The notes below the pieces were generated by a model. That model was given only the letters and a program-made list of their open reading frames with translations, did not search any database and was not told the origin of the DNA. Both the position numbers and the translations under genes were made by a program. Below, piece by piece: positions 48,337 to 58,775 of a stretch of DNA of 64,000 bases; positions within the stretch are counted from its first letter, which is position 1, and each line of letters begins with the position of its first letter. Location of the stretch: the NCBI GenBank assembly GCA_903970515.1, contig CAJCJA010000034.1, positions 62,001-126,000 on the forward strand. Reading direction: 5' to 3'. This DNA comes from Candidatus Saccharibacteria bacterium CG_4_10_14_0_2_um_filter_52_9 (lineage in GTDB: Bacteria; Actinomycetota; Acidimicrobiia; Acidimicrobiales; RAAP-2).

Positions 48337-49344
48337 CTAGGAGTTCCCGGAGGGCGACACGATGACCAGATAGTGACGAGCGATCGACAGGCTCGCGTCG
48401 TTGGGAGTTCCCGTCACGCGGATATCCAAGGTCGCGCGTTCACCCGCCGTAGTGACCAAAAGTTTTGGCACGAAGGCGTACGAACCGAGTGGGCGAAGCG
48501 TCGCGACCATTGTTTGGGTCTGGACCGCCCGGGCACCGTTGGTTTGTCGGAACGAGTAGGTCATCGTGATCGGTTGGAGGACGTAATCCAAATTGGTCAC
48601 GGTCACCCCCAATCGGATCTCTCTCGCCGGGGGAAAGAGCAACTCGCCCGTCGGCGCCGGTAGCGAGGCCGGACTCACCAAGACTGCCGAGATGCTGATC
48701 GATCTCGTGATCGCCAAGGTGCTCGAGTGTTCGAGGGCGTCAAGGACACTTCCCAAGTCGAGTACGCCTACGACATCACTGGTCGCGGGCAGCGTCACGC
48801 GACCCGGCTCTTTGACGAGCGACCATCGCGCGACGTTCCACGTCGTATTCGTCGACACCAACGACGCTTGGGCATCCGTGGTGGACAGGCCCACCTCAAG
48901 TGGCGTCGACGCCGTCCAAGGCAGCGCCAAGGCGATCGCGACGTGCGTCAACAGCGTCTGAAAATCATCAACTCGCTGCGTGGTAATTGTCGCGAGGGTG
49001 ACGTTCACGTGGTGGGCGAGTACGGGTGACGACAAGTCGTGGGCTTGATCAAGCCACCCGAGAAGTTCTCCGTCGAACTGCGTGAGTCGAGCACCAAAAT
49101 CAACCCGTGACAGACCCGTGCCGTTCGTCAAGAGATAGTTCAAGCGCTCGTCGAATTGGTTCTCTTGAGTGATGAGGACCTTCGCCAAGGCGGCGAAGCT
49201 CTTGTTCTCGCTGCGGCGCGGACTACTCGATTGGTGAGCGGAGCGATTGATGTCGCGAGCGAACACTACGGCAAGGAGCACGACGATCACGATGATGCTC
49301 ACCAGCACGCTGCGGCGACGGCGTTGTGCGCGAGTGGTGGCCAC
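48337..49344 (-). CDS. Unknown protein with an N-terminal membrane anchor
   Basis: 335 residues, family not recognised. Starts with an Arg-rich stretch (TTRAQRRRRS) followed by one hydrophobic helix at about 13-29, so it is a type II membrane or exported protein. The rest is soluble: a helical part to ~150, then a beta-rich part containing ITMTYSFRQTNGARAVQTQT and PLGSYAFVPKLLVTTAGERA, suggestive of an Ig-like domain. It lies between gltA and rmuC in the same direction. Codon use resembles its neighbours. Confidence 0.7.
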   Translation of the reverse strand: MATTRAQRRRRSVLVSIIVIVVLLAVVFARDINRSAHQSSSPRRSENKSFAALAKVLITQENQFDERLNYLLTNGTGLSRVDFGARLTQFDGELLGWLDQAHDLSSPVLAHHVNVTLATITTQRVDDFQTLLTHVAIALALPWTASTPLEVGLSTTDAQASLVSTNTTWNVARWSLVKEPGRVTLPATSDVVGVLDLGSVLDALEHSSTLAITRSISISAVLVSPASLPAPTGELLFPPAREIRLGVTVTNLDYVLQPITMTYSFRQTNGARAVQTQTMVATLRPLGSYAFVPKLLVTTAGERATLDIRVTGTPNDASLSIARHYLVIVSPSGNS

Positions 49345-49392
49345 GAGGTAAGAACTTACTCAAGGGGTCCGCGACGCGACGTCGACGTCGTC

Positions 49393-50709
49393 TCAGTCCT
49401 CGTCGTCAAACTCCTCGAGATCGATGATGTCCGACGCACCCTCGAGCACAAAGCTCTGCGAATCGAGTCCCCACTTCGCTTCGTTGAGCGCGACGGGTGC
49501 GTCACTTTCCACGTCGAGCTCGGGGAGGGCCTTCACACGTTGTGCCCCACCCAGTCGTCGGATAGCGCGCGCGGACACGACGAGTCGTGATTCCACCGAC
49601 TTGACCATTTGGTTGTAGTTGTCGACGGTCGAGTTGAGCGATTTTCCCATCCTCGCGATGGGTTCGGCGACCAACCTGATCTGATTGGCGATCTTCTCGG
49701 CGACGTCCAAGATTTCCTTGGCGTTAAGTTGCGCTTCGTGCTGGCGAAGCACCATCGCGACCGACCACAGTAATGACAGAAGGTTCGTGGGGCCCACCAC
49801 CAACACTCGCTGCTTCATCGCGTATTCGTGCAACGTCGGATCGGCGTCAAACGCAATGGTGATCGCCGCGTCGCTCGGCACGAAGCACACCGTGAATTCC
49901 GGGGTCTGATCCATCAATTCCCAGTACGACTTGTCCTTGAGGACCTTCACGTGGCCTCGAAGTTTCTTTGAGAACTCTTCGTAGTGCGACTTTCGCTCCT
50001 CATCGTTCTCGGCGGCGAGACCCTTTTCGAAGTCGTCGAAGGGGAACTTCGCGTCGATCGCCACGCGGGCCCCGTTGGGCATTCGAACCACGCAGTCGGG
50101 TCGTTGCAGGGACCCACCTTCGTTCACCCCCGACACTTGAAGTTCGTAGTCGATGTCGCGGCGAAGACCCGATGCCTCCATCACATTGGTCAGTTGAATC
50201 TCACCCCATCGTCCGCGCTGGTCGCCGCGACCCAATATCTGATTGAGCTTCCTCGTCTCTTCGTGGGACCTCTGTTGGGCTTCGAGCAATTGATTCGCCT
50301 GATGCTTGACGTCTGACAACGCGCCCACGTGATCCTTGTTGAATTCCGCCAGGTTGCGCTTGTACTCGTCGAGCAAGTCCTCGAGTGGCTTGAGCGTGTG
50401 GGACAACTTGGAGTCTCTCTCCTTGGTGACCTGCTCCTGGGAATCGCTGAACTCCTGCATCGTCTGGACGAGGACCCGGTGCGAGAGGTTCTCGAACATC
50501 TCGCTCATGTGCTCACCGTTGACCCGATGCTCCTCACGTTCTCGCTCCAGCAACTCAGACGTGCTCGCGAGCTGCGCGTCACGAACCGCGAGGTCCTGGA
50601 GAGCCTTCGCGCGAGCGTCGCGCAGATTCTGGGCGCGCTTCGCGCCCAATGCCCACGCGAGAACCAGACCGAGCACCACACCCGCTACACCACCGAGAAT
50701 GCCGACCAT
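49393..50709 (-). CDS. rmuC: DNA recombination protein RmuC
   Basis: 438 residues from ATG 50709. Transmembrane helix at about 2-22, a long coiled coil to ~150, then the RmuC nuclease-like domain with RGRWGEIQLTNVMEASGL, RPDCVVRMPNGARVAIDAKF and VGPTNLLSLLWSVAMVLRQH. RmuC limits rearrangements at inverted repeats in E. coli. A longer in-frame opening upstream overlaps the divergent PhoU gene and is rejected. Confidence 0.93.
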   Translation of the reverse strand: MVGILGGVAGVVLGLVLAWALGAKRAQNLRDARAKALQDLAVRDAQLASTSELLEREREEHRVNGEHMSEMFENLSHRVLVQTMQEFSDSQEQVTKERDSKLSHTLKPLEDLLDEYKRNLAEFNKDHVGALSDVKHQANQLLEAQQRSHEETRKLNQILGRGDQRGRWGEIQLTNVMEASGLRRDIDYELQVSGVNEGGSLQRPDCVVRMPNGARVAIDAKFPFDDFEKGLAAENDEERKSHYEEFSKKLRGHVKVLKDKSYWELMDQTPEFTVCFVPSDAAITIAFDADPTLHEYAMKQRVLVVGPTNLLSLLWSVAMVLRQHEAQLNAKEILDVAEKIANQIRLVAEPIARMGKSLNSTVDNYNQMVKSVESRLVVSARAIRRLGGAQRVKALPELDVESDAPVALNEAKWGLDSQSFVLEGASDIIDLEEFDDED

Positions 50710-50778
50710 CGAGGGACCCCCTTTCGTCCTGTGCCAACACCCTAGAGAAGGGCTGTCACCCGCCGGTAGCCTTGGCGC

Positions 50779-52478
<1,700 letters not shown>

Positions 52479-52484
52479 CTAGGA

Positions 52485-53702
52485 CTAGGAGGCGTCGAGC
52501 CCAAAAGCGGTGTGCAGGTAACGCACCGCGTCGCCGACCTTCTCGGCTCGTAAGACACACGAGATGCGAATCGAACTGGTCGAGATCATCTCGATATTGA
52601 TGCCGTGCTCCGACAACGTCTCGAACATGAGCGCGGTGACACCGGGATTCGACTTCATGCCGGCGCCGACTATTGACACGCGACCAATGTTGTCGTCGGT
52701 CGTCACGCTCGCGGCCCCAATCTCGGATTTCACGTGATTGCAGCACTCGCCCGCCGCCTCGAGGTCCGTCTTTGCCACCGTGAAGGAGATGTCCGTCAGA
52801 CCGTTGGCGCCCGTGTTCTGCACGATCATGTCGACGTTGATGCCCCGATTCGCGAGTTCGCGGAAAAGCTTGGCGGCGATGCCGGGCTTATCGGGAACGC
52901 CACCGACGGTGACCTTCGCTTCGGATTTGTCGTCAGTCACGGCCGATACGACGGCTTCTTCCATAGTGGGATCCTCCTCCACAATCCAGGTACCTGGTTC
53001 CCAGGTGAAACTTGAGCGCACGTGCAGTGGTACGCCGTGTCGCCGAGCGAACTCGACGGAGCGAAGCATGAGGACACGTCCTCCGGTGGCCGCCATCTCC
53101 ATCATCTCGTCGAAGGAGACCTTCGCGAGACGTCTGGCCTTGGCGACGACGCGCGGGTCCGCCGAAAACACGCCGGTCACGTCGGTGTAGATCTCACAGA
53201 CGTCGGCCTTGAGTGCTGCCGCGAGTGCCACGGCGGTGACGTCAGAACCACCGCGACCCAGGGTCGTGATGTCCTTTTCCGTGGACACCCCTTGGAAGCC
53301 CGCCACCACGGGCACCAGACCCGAATCCAGTGCTTCGCGAATTCGATCGGGTCGCATCTCAAGAATCTTCGCGCGAGTGTGATCGGTGTCGGTGATGATG
53401 CCTGCTTGGGAACCGGTGAACGAAGCGGACTCGACACCACGTGCACCGAGCGCCATGCTCACGAGCGCCATCGAGATTCTCTCGCCCGCCGTCAGCAACA
53501 TGTCGAGTTCACGCGGCGGGCGATTGGGTGACACATCGTCAGCGAGGTGAATGAGGTCGTCGGTGAACTTTCCCATCGCGGACACGACGACTACGACATC
53601 ATTACCTGCTTCGCGCGTGCGTGCGACGTGATCAGCGACGGCACGAATTCGTTCAGCGTCGCCCACTGACGTTCCACCGTACTTTTGCACTATGAGTGCC
53701 AT
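52485..53702 (-). CDS. lysC: Aspartokinase
   Basis: 405 residues from ATG 53702 (MALIVQKYGGTSVGD). Kinase domain with KYGGTSV, TTLGRGGSDVTAVALAAALK and CEIYTDVTGVFSADPR, then two C-terminal ACT domains (about 265-405) that bind feedback inhibitors. In-frame internal initiation can give a separate regulatory subunit in some actinobacteria; I cannot tell here. TAATCT ends eight bases before the ATG, so the mRNA may be leaderless. Confidence 0.97.
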   Translation of the reverse strand: MALIVQKYGGTSVGDAERIRAVADHVARTREAGNDVVVVVSAMGKFTDDLIHLADDVSPNRPPRELDMLLTAGERISMALVSMALGARGVESASFTGSQAGIITDTDHTRAKILEMRPDRIREALDSGLVPVVAGFQGVSTEKDITTLGRGGSDVTAVALAAALKADVCEIYTDVTGVFSADPRVVAKARRLAKVSFDEMMEMAATGGRVLMLRSVEFARRHGVPLHVRSSFTWEPGTWIVEEDPTMEEAVVSAVTDDKSEAKVTVGGVPDKPGIAAKLFRELANRGINVDMIVQNTGANGLTDISFTVAKTDLEAAGECCNHVKSEIGAASVTTDDNIGRVSIVGAGMKSNPGVTALMFETLSEHGINIEMISTSSIRISCVLRAEKVGDAVRYLHTAFGLDAS

Positions 53703-53762
53703 GGTTCTCAAGATTAGTTGAGCCACACGTCGCTCTATCCGAGGCCTACTAAAGTCGCACCC

Positions 53763-54467
53763 ATGAGTACAACGAAACGACAACGCCAAAAAGCCGCTCG
53801 CCGCGCCAAAATGGAGGAGCTAGAGCGCTCGAGAAAGCGTCGCAAGAACCTGCGGCGCGGAGCGATTGTCGCCGTCGTCGCGATTGTCGTCATCGTCACT
53901 GGCGCACTTCTCTTCTCGGGCAAATCAACGACGACCACAACAACGACGACTACGGCTGCGGCAGCAGCCACGACGACCACCCTCGCAACGACCACCACGA
54001 GCGCCGCGGGCACCACGACGACGGTCGCCGCGACGAGCACGGCCTCACCGGTCGCGGGATTCGCGGCGATACCTGACCCGTCACCTTCTGGAAAGTTTGG
54101 CGTCGCTCCCACCGTCGTCGTACCCACGACCACGCCGCCCGTCGCGCTCGAGGCGGCTGACCTCATCAAAGGAACAGGGGCGTCGGCCGTCAATGGTGAA
54201 ACGCTCAAGGTCCAGTACGTGCTCGCGACCTACTCGACGCACAAGGTCGTGCAATCTTCCTGGACGAGTACGCCGTTCAGCTTCGAACTCGGCGCGAACA
54301 CCGTAATCCAGGGCTGGGAGAAGGGCATGGTTGGTATGCGCGTGGGTGGACGACGAGAACTCATCATCCCGCCCTCGCTCGGGTACGGTGACCAGTCGCC
54401 CGGTTCGGGCATCGCGAAGAACGACACGCTCGTCTTCGTCGTTGACCTCTTGAGCATCAGCAAATAA
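53763..54467 (+). CDS. Membrane-anchored FKBP-type peptidyl-prolyl isomerase
   Basis: 234 residues from ATG 53763. A highly basic N-terminus (about 1-33) is followed by one transmembrane helix (GAIVAVVAIVVIVTGALLF), then a low-complexity Thr/Ala linker to about 100, and an FKBP domain at ~125-234 with VIQGWEKGMVGMRVGGRREL, IIPPSLGYG and NDTLVFVVDLLSI. It would act outside the membrane on exported proteins. TACTAA lies ten bases before the ATG. Confidence 0.92.
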   Translation: MSTTKRQRQKAARRAKMEELERSRKRRKNLRRGAIVAVVAIVVIVTGALLFSGKSTTTTTTTTTAAAAATTTTLATTTTSAAGTTTTVAATSTASPVAGFAAIPDPSPSGKFGVAPTVVVPTTTPPVALEAADLIKGTGASAVNGETLKVQYVLATYSTHKVVQSSWTSTPFSFELGANTVIQGWEKGMVGMRVGGRRELIIPPSLGYGDQSPGSGIAKNDTLVFVVDLLSISK

Positions 54468-54526
54468 TTCCCACGCGCTTGCACGTGGCGACTTAACCCA
54501 TCTAGGACGAATGAAACGAGAGTGAC

Positions 54527-55078
54527 ATGAGCACTGAACTACCCAATCCCGACGGCACCAGCGAGAAGCGACAGAAGTTCGACGCGCCGCCGCCAATGAT
54601 CATCGATCCCTCCAAGACCTACGCCGCGACGATGGTGACGTCGCACGGCACCCTCGAGATCATCCTTGACGCACTTGGTGCACCCAAGACCGTGAACAGT
54701 TTCGTGTATCTCGCTCGATGGCACTACTACGACGGCGTGATCTTTCATCGTGTCATTCCCGGATTCGTGCTGCAAGGTGGCGACCCCACGGGCACCGGTA
54801 CTGGCGGCCCGGGCTATAAGTTCGAGGACGAGCTACCCAAGCCTGGTCGTTACGAACTCGGGAGTCTCGCGATGGCGAACGCCGGACCAAACACCAATGG
54901 TTCGCAATTCTTCGTGATCTCTGGGCCCGACGGCGTTCGCTTGCCTCCCTTGTACTCGCACTTCGGCAAGGTCGTCAAGGGTCTCGACGTGGTCGCCGCG
55001 ATCAACGACCTTGGTTCGCCGTCGGGCAAGCCGAAAGAGCGAGTCGTGATCGAATCGGTCACGATCAACGAGTCCTAG
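54527..55078 (+). CDS. Cyclophilin-type peptidyl-prolyl isomerase
   Basis: 183 residues. Contains VNSFVYLARWHYYDGVIFHR, FVLQGGDPTGTGTGGPGYKF and MANAGPNTNGSQFFV, including the catalytic Arg in FHRV and the Gln/Phe pocket. No signal peptide, so cytosolic, unlike the FKBP gene 59 bases upstream. Stop shares four bases with the S51-like gene. Confidence 0.96.
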   Translation: MSTELPNPDGTSEKRQKFDAPPPMIIDPSKTYAATMVTSHGTLEIILDALGAPKTVNSFVYLARWHYYDGVIFHRVIPGFVLQGGDPTGTGTGGPGYKFEDELPKPGRYELGSLAMANAGPNTNGSQFFVISGPDGVRLPPLYSHFGKVVKGLDVVAAINDLGSPSGKPKERVVIESVTINES

Positions 55079-55701
55079 AGACTGGTCAACTCCGTTCCCC
55101 GACTCACGACGACGTCATCGGTGTGTACTAAGCGCCACTGATGGTGTTCGTAGCACAGCACCCCTCTGGGTCCGAGTACGACGAGGGCGGTCTCTTCATC
55201 GAGCAGCGTGCGCGTACGCGCTAATTGATCCTCACTTGACGGCGCACAGAAGGCGACGCCAGCACACAGCCCGAGCCCCGTCGTCGGGGCTCCCCCACGA
55301 GGATCGATCATCACCTCGCCAAGGACTGAACTCACCGCGCCAATCGCGACGATCAGCTTCGCCGAATCGAGCGCCTCGCCGACGAGTGAATCGCGCCAGG
55401 CGGTCCTTGCGTGGAGGGGCGAACCGTCGCAGAGAATCACGAGTTGCGCTTCACTAATACGGTTCGCGAAGTGTTGTTCGTTGGCTGACGGTCGGTCGCT
55501 CACCATCAATGCCTCGATCGAGAAGTCGCGACCCTGACACGCGGTCACGACCCCCATCGCCGCCTCGGGTGCTCCCGTGAAGACAGCGGCGGTGGGCAGG
55601 ACGACGACATCGGTTGCGGCTTTCAATGACGAAAGTGGCGTGTCCATCAATAATCCACCCAAGGCGTCAAGTGATCCGACGGCGAAGATGGGGCTTGGCA
55701 C
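55075..55701 (-). CDS. Peptidase S51 / cyanophycinase-like protein lacking the usual nucleophile
   Basis: 208 residues from GTG 55701. The Rossmann-like layout matches S51 proteins: VVVLPTAAVF at 32-41, VILCDGSPLHARTAWRDSLV at ~88-107, then IGAVSSVLGEVMIDPRGGAP at ~120-139, and GLGLCAG. S51 enzymes carry G-S-S-A-G at the nucleophile elbow; here the equivalent stretch reads GAVSSVLG, so the serine is displaced or lost. Probably a pseudoenzyme or a diverged hydrolase. Confidence 0.65.
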   Translation of the reverse strand: MPSPIFAVGSLDALGGLLMDTPLSSLKAATDVVVLPTAAVFTGAPEAAMGVVTACQGRDFSIEALMVSDRPSANEQHFANRISEAQLVILCDGSPLHARTAWRDSLVGEALDSAKLIVAIGAVSSVLGEVMIDPRGGAPTTGLGLCAGVAFCAPSSEDQLARTRTLLDEETALVVLGPRGVLCYEHHQWRLVHTDDVVVSRGTELTSL

Positions 55702-55754
55702 CCATTGAGTCTCCCACTTCGCTGTGTTGCCTACCGGAAAGTAATGTTCGCAGC

Positions 55755-56609
55755 ATGACCTTTAAAACAGTTGGCATACTCGGCTCGGGCATCATGGGAA
55801 GCGGCATCACCGAGGTTGCCGCCGCCGCGGGCGCCAACGTGATCGTACGCACTCGCTCGCAAGCGACCGCCGACGCGTTACTCGCTGGACTCGAGAAATC
55901 GCTCGCGAAGCAGGTGGAGAAGGAAAAACGTACCAGGGAGGACGCGGACGCACTGCGTGCGCGCGTCTCGGTCACGACGTCCATTGGCGACCTCCACGAC
56001 TGTGACCTCGTCATTGAGTCGGTGGTCGAGGACATTTCGGTCAAACGAGCCCTGTTCAACGAACTCGATCGTTCAGTTCGACACGACGCGGTGTTGGCGA
56101 CGAATACGTCCACCTTGTCCGTGATCGAACTCGCCATGGAGACCTCGCGTCCCGAACTCGTGTGTGGCGTGCACTTCTTCAATCCAGCGCCCGCGATGTC
56201 GGTCGTCGAGATCGTGCGACCCCTGTGCGCGAGTAACGAGACAATCCAGTCCGTCATCGAGTTCGCACAAGAGTGCGGCAAGCAACCAGTCGAGGTGAAG
56301 GATCAAGCCGGCTTCGTCGTCAACGCATTGCTCTTCCCCTACCTCAACAACGCCATCCGACTACTCGAGCAAGGCGTCGCGAGTAAGGACGGCATCGACG
56401 TCGCGATGAAGGGTGGCTGTGGTTTCCCCATGGGTCCCTTCGCGCTACTTGACCTCGTAGGGCTCGACACGTCGCTCGCCATCCTCGACGCGCTCTACGC
56501 CGAGTTCGCCGACCCCAATTTCGCACCGGTTCCCTTGCTGCGACGTATGGTGAGCGCGGGACAACTCGGAAGAAAATCAGGGCTTGGGTTCTACGATTAC
56601 CGTAAGTAA
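55755..56609 (+). CDS. 3-hydroxyacyl-CoA (3-hydroxybutyryl-CoA) dehydrogenase
   Basis: 284 residues from ATG 55755 (MTFKTVGILGSGIMGSGITE). NAD-binding GxGxxG at the start, NTSTLSVIELA, catalytic His in CGVHFFNPAPAM, and VKDQAGFVVNALLFPYLNNA, with the closing GRKSGLGFYDYRK. Interconverts acetoacetyl-CoA and (S)-3-hydroxybutyryl-CoA. TAATGT ends seven bases before the ATG. Located beside the mutase, it probably supplies the crotonyl-CoA branch. Confidence 0.93.
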   Translation: MTFKTVGILGSGIMGSGITEVAAAAGANVIVRTRSQATADALLAGLEKSLAKQVEKEKRTREDADALRARVSVTTSIGDLHDCDLVIESVVEDISVKRALFNELDRSVRHDAVLATNTSTLSVIELAMETSRPELVCGVHFFNPAPAMSVVEIVRPLCASNETIQSVIEFAQECGKQPVEVKDQAGFVVNALLFPYLNNAIRLLEQGVASKDGIDVAMKGGCGFPMGPFALLDLVGLDTSLAILDALYAEFADPNFAPVPLLRRMVSAGQLGRKSGLGFYDYRK

Positions 56610-56631
56610 TAGGGCCAGAAAGTAGGCAGCG

Positions 56632-58593
56632 ATGGCAGAGCACTCGAAGCCTTGGGTCATGCGGACCTACTCGGGTCACTCGACGGCCATCAAGTCCAAC
56701 GAGCTCTATCGCAGCAACATCGCGAAAGGACAGACGGGCCTCTCGATCGCCTTTGATCTGCCCACCCAGACGGGTTATGACCCCGACTCACCCGACGCGC
56801 AGGGTGAGGTCGGAAAAGTTGGTGTGCCCATTGCGCACCTCGGTCACATGCGCGAGTTGCTCAACGGCATCGACCTGAGCGACATGAACACCTCGATGAC
56901 GATCAACGCGACCGCCGCGTGGTTGTGGGGTCTCTATCTCGCTCTCGCCGATGAGCGCGGTGTGCCTTTGGGAGAGCTCCAAGGTACGACACAAAATGAC
57001 ATCGTCAAGGAGTACCTCAGCCGTGGCACGTACATCTACGCGCCCGAGCCGTCCAAGCGACTCATCGTGGACATGATCGCCTACGGCATCAACCACGTGC
57101 CGAAGTGGAATCCCATCAACGTATGCAGCTACCACTTACAAGAAGCTGGTGCGACACCCGTCCAAGAGATCGCCTACGCGCTCGCGACCGCCATCGACGT
57201 GCTCGACGCGGTGCGCGATTCAGGCAAGGTCGAGAAGTCCCAGATGCCCCACGTGGTCGGGCGAATCTCGTTCTTCGTAAACGGGGGCGTGCGATTCATC
57301 GAGGAGATCGCCAAGATGCGAACCTTCACCGCGATGTGGGACGAGATATGTCGCACGCGCTACGACGTGCAAGATCCGTCGCTGCGCCGCTTTCGATACG
57401 GCGTCCAGGTCAACTCGTTAGGGCTCACCGAGCAGCAGCCGGAGAACAACGTGCAACGAATCGTCCTCGAGATGCTGGGCTTGACGCTGTCCGCCGACGC
57501 TCGTGCGCGCGCCATCCAGCTTCCCGCGTGGAACGAGGCGCTTGGACTGCCACGTCCCTGGGATCAGCAATGGAGCCTTCGGATGCAGCAGGTGCTCGCC
57601 TTCGAAAGTGACCTCCTCGAATACCCCGACATCTTCGCGGGGTCCCAAGTGATGGACGCGAAGGTCCACGAGCTCACGCTCGCTGCCCAGAGCGAACTCG
57701 ACGAGGTGCTCGCACTTGGCGGCGCCTTTGACGCCATCGAAGAACTGAAGAGCCGCCTGGTCGCAAGTCAAGCCCAGCGAGTTGCGCGCATCGAGTCCGG
57801 CGAGCAGGTCGTCGTGGGCGTCAACAAGTTCACCGAGACCGCCGAATCCCCTCTCACGAGCGGCCCATCACTGGAAGCAATCATGACCGTCGATCCCGAG
57901 GTCGAGCGCGAACTCATCGACGACGTGGCGAAATGGCGAGCGAATCGCGACGGCGCCGCTGTCGCGCGCGCGCTCGAAGAACTTCACCGAGTCGCTCGCA
58001 GCGACGCGAAGGACGACAACATCATGGTGCCCACGATCGCCCTCGCCAAGGCGGGCGGCACCACGGGCGAATGGGCCTCCGCACTGCGCGACGTCTTTGG
58101 CGAGTATCGAGCACCCACTGGCGTGCGTAGTGGCGTCAGTAATCGCGGCGAACTCTTCGCCCCACTGGTTGAGCGATCACGAGTGATTCGCGAACGTCGT
58201 GGTGCACCGCCTCGATTGCTGGTCGCGAAACCCGGGCTCGACGGTCACTCCAATGGCGCCGAGCAGATCGCGGTCGCCGCACGTGACGCCGGTTTCGAAG
58301 TCATCTACCAAGGGATCCGGCTCTCACCCGAGGACATCGTCGCCGCCGCGCGCGACGAGGACGTCGACATCGTAGGAATCTCGATTCTCTCGGGTTCGCA
58401 CCTCGCGCTCGTTCCCCGCGTCCTCGAGGGGCTGCGCACCGCGGGAGTGGACGCCAAGGTGGTCGTGGGTGGCATCGTGCCCGACGAGGACGCGACGCGA
58501 CTTCGCGCACTCGGCGTCACCGCGATCTACACGCCGAAAGATTTTTCGATGCGTGCCATCATGAGCGACCTGCTCGACATCGTCGAAAATTAA
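56632..58593 (+). CDS. Ethylmalonyl-CoA mutase-type (MeaA-like) B12-dependent mutase
   Basis: 653 residues in one polypeptide. Substrate TIM barrel has WVMRTYSGHSTAIKSNELYR, KGQTGLSIAFDLPTQTGYDP, NTSMTINATAAWLWGLYLAL and CSYHLQEAGATPVQEIAYAL. C-terminal cobalamin domain has LDGHSNGAEQIA (DxHxxG ligand) and SILSGSHLALVPRVLEGLRT. The opening matches MeaA/Ecm better than classic MutA/MutB, and ccr is nearby, so ethylmalonyl-CoA to methylsuccinyl-CoA is the preferred assignment; methylmalonyl-CoA mutase cannot be excluded without alignment. Follows the dehydrogenase by 22 bases. Confidence 0.85.
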   Translation: MAEHSKPWVMRTYSGHSTAIKSNELYRSNIAKGQTGLSIAFDLPTQTGYDPDSPDAQGEVGKVGVPIAHLGHMRELLNGIDLSDMNTSMTINATAAWLWGLYLALADERGVPLGELQGTTQNDIVKEYLSRGTYIYAPEPSKRLIVDMIAYGINHVPKWNPINVCSYHLQEAGATPVQEIAYALATAIDVLDAVRDSGKVEKSQMPHVVGRISFFVNGGVRFIEEIAKMRTFTAMWDEICRTRYDVQDPSLRRFRYGVQVNSLGLTEQQPENNVQRIVLEMLGLTLSADARARAIQLPAWNEALGLPRPWDQQWSLRMQQVLAFESDLLEYPDIFAGSQVMDAKVHELTLAAQSELDEVLALGGAFDAIEELKSRLVASQAQRVARIESGEQVVVGVNKFTETAESPLTSGPSLEAIMTVDPEVERELIDDVAKWRANRDGAAVARALEELHRVARSDAKDDNIMVPTIALAKAGGTTGEWASALRDVFGEYRAPTGVRSGVSNRGELFAPLVERSRVIRERRGAPPRLLVAKPGLDGHSNGAEQIAVAARDAGFEVIYQGIRLSPEDIVAAARDEDVDIVGISILSGSHLALVPRVLEGLRTAGVDAKVVVGGIVPDEDATRLRALGVTAIYTPKDFSMRAIMSDLLDIVEN

Positions 58594-58775
58594 ACCCGAT
58601 ACGGCCGACGCAACGCGTAGGGCCCCGCGTTGAACCATCGCCCGGAGAAACGCCAACTCGACAGGGGCTCCGAGACAATGACCGGTTGCGACTTGAGGAC
58701 TTCTTGTGCCGCGACGACGAGGGCCGCCATCTCATCGGGCGAGAGTTGCGGTCGAGGAGGCAGGCCGTAGTTCAC
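58590..58775 (-). CDS. Acyl-CoA carboxylase epsilon-like small protein
   Basis: 61 residues. Proline-rich start, then LSPDEMAALVVAAQEVLKSQ, then an Arg/Trp-rich end with SWRFSGRWF. Its start overlaps the carboxyltransferase gene stop (58772-58775), the usual place for the actinobacterial epsilon subunit that stabilises the alpha-beta complex. Sequence similarity is weak; context carries the call. Confidence 0.7.
   Translation of the reverse strand: MNYGLPPRPQLSPDEMAALVVAAQEVLKSQPVIVSEPLSSWRFSGRWFNAGPYALRRPYRV

Noticed and set aside
53950-54060. Thr/Ala repeats in the FKBP gene as a possible tandem DNA repeat
   Set aside because: The bases vary while the amino-acid composition is kept, so this is a low-complexity protein linker and not a DNA repeat array.
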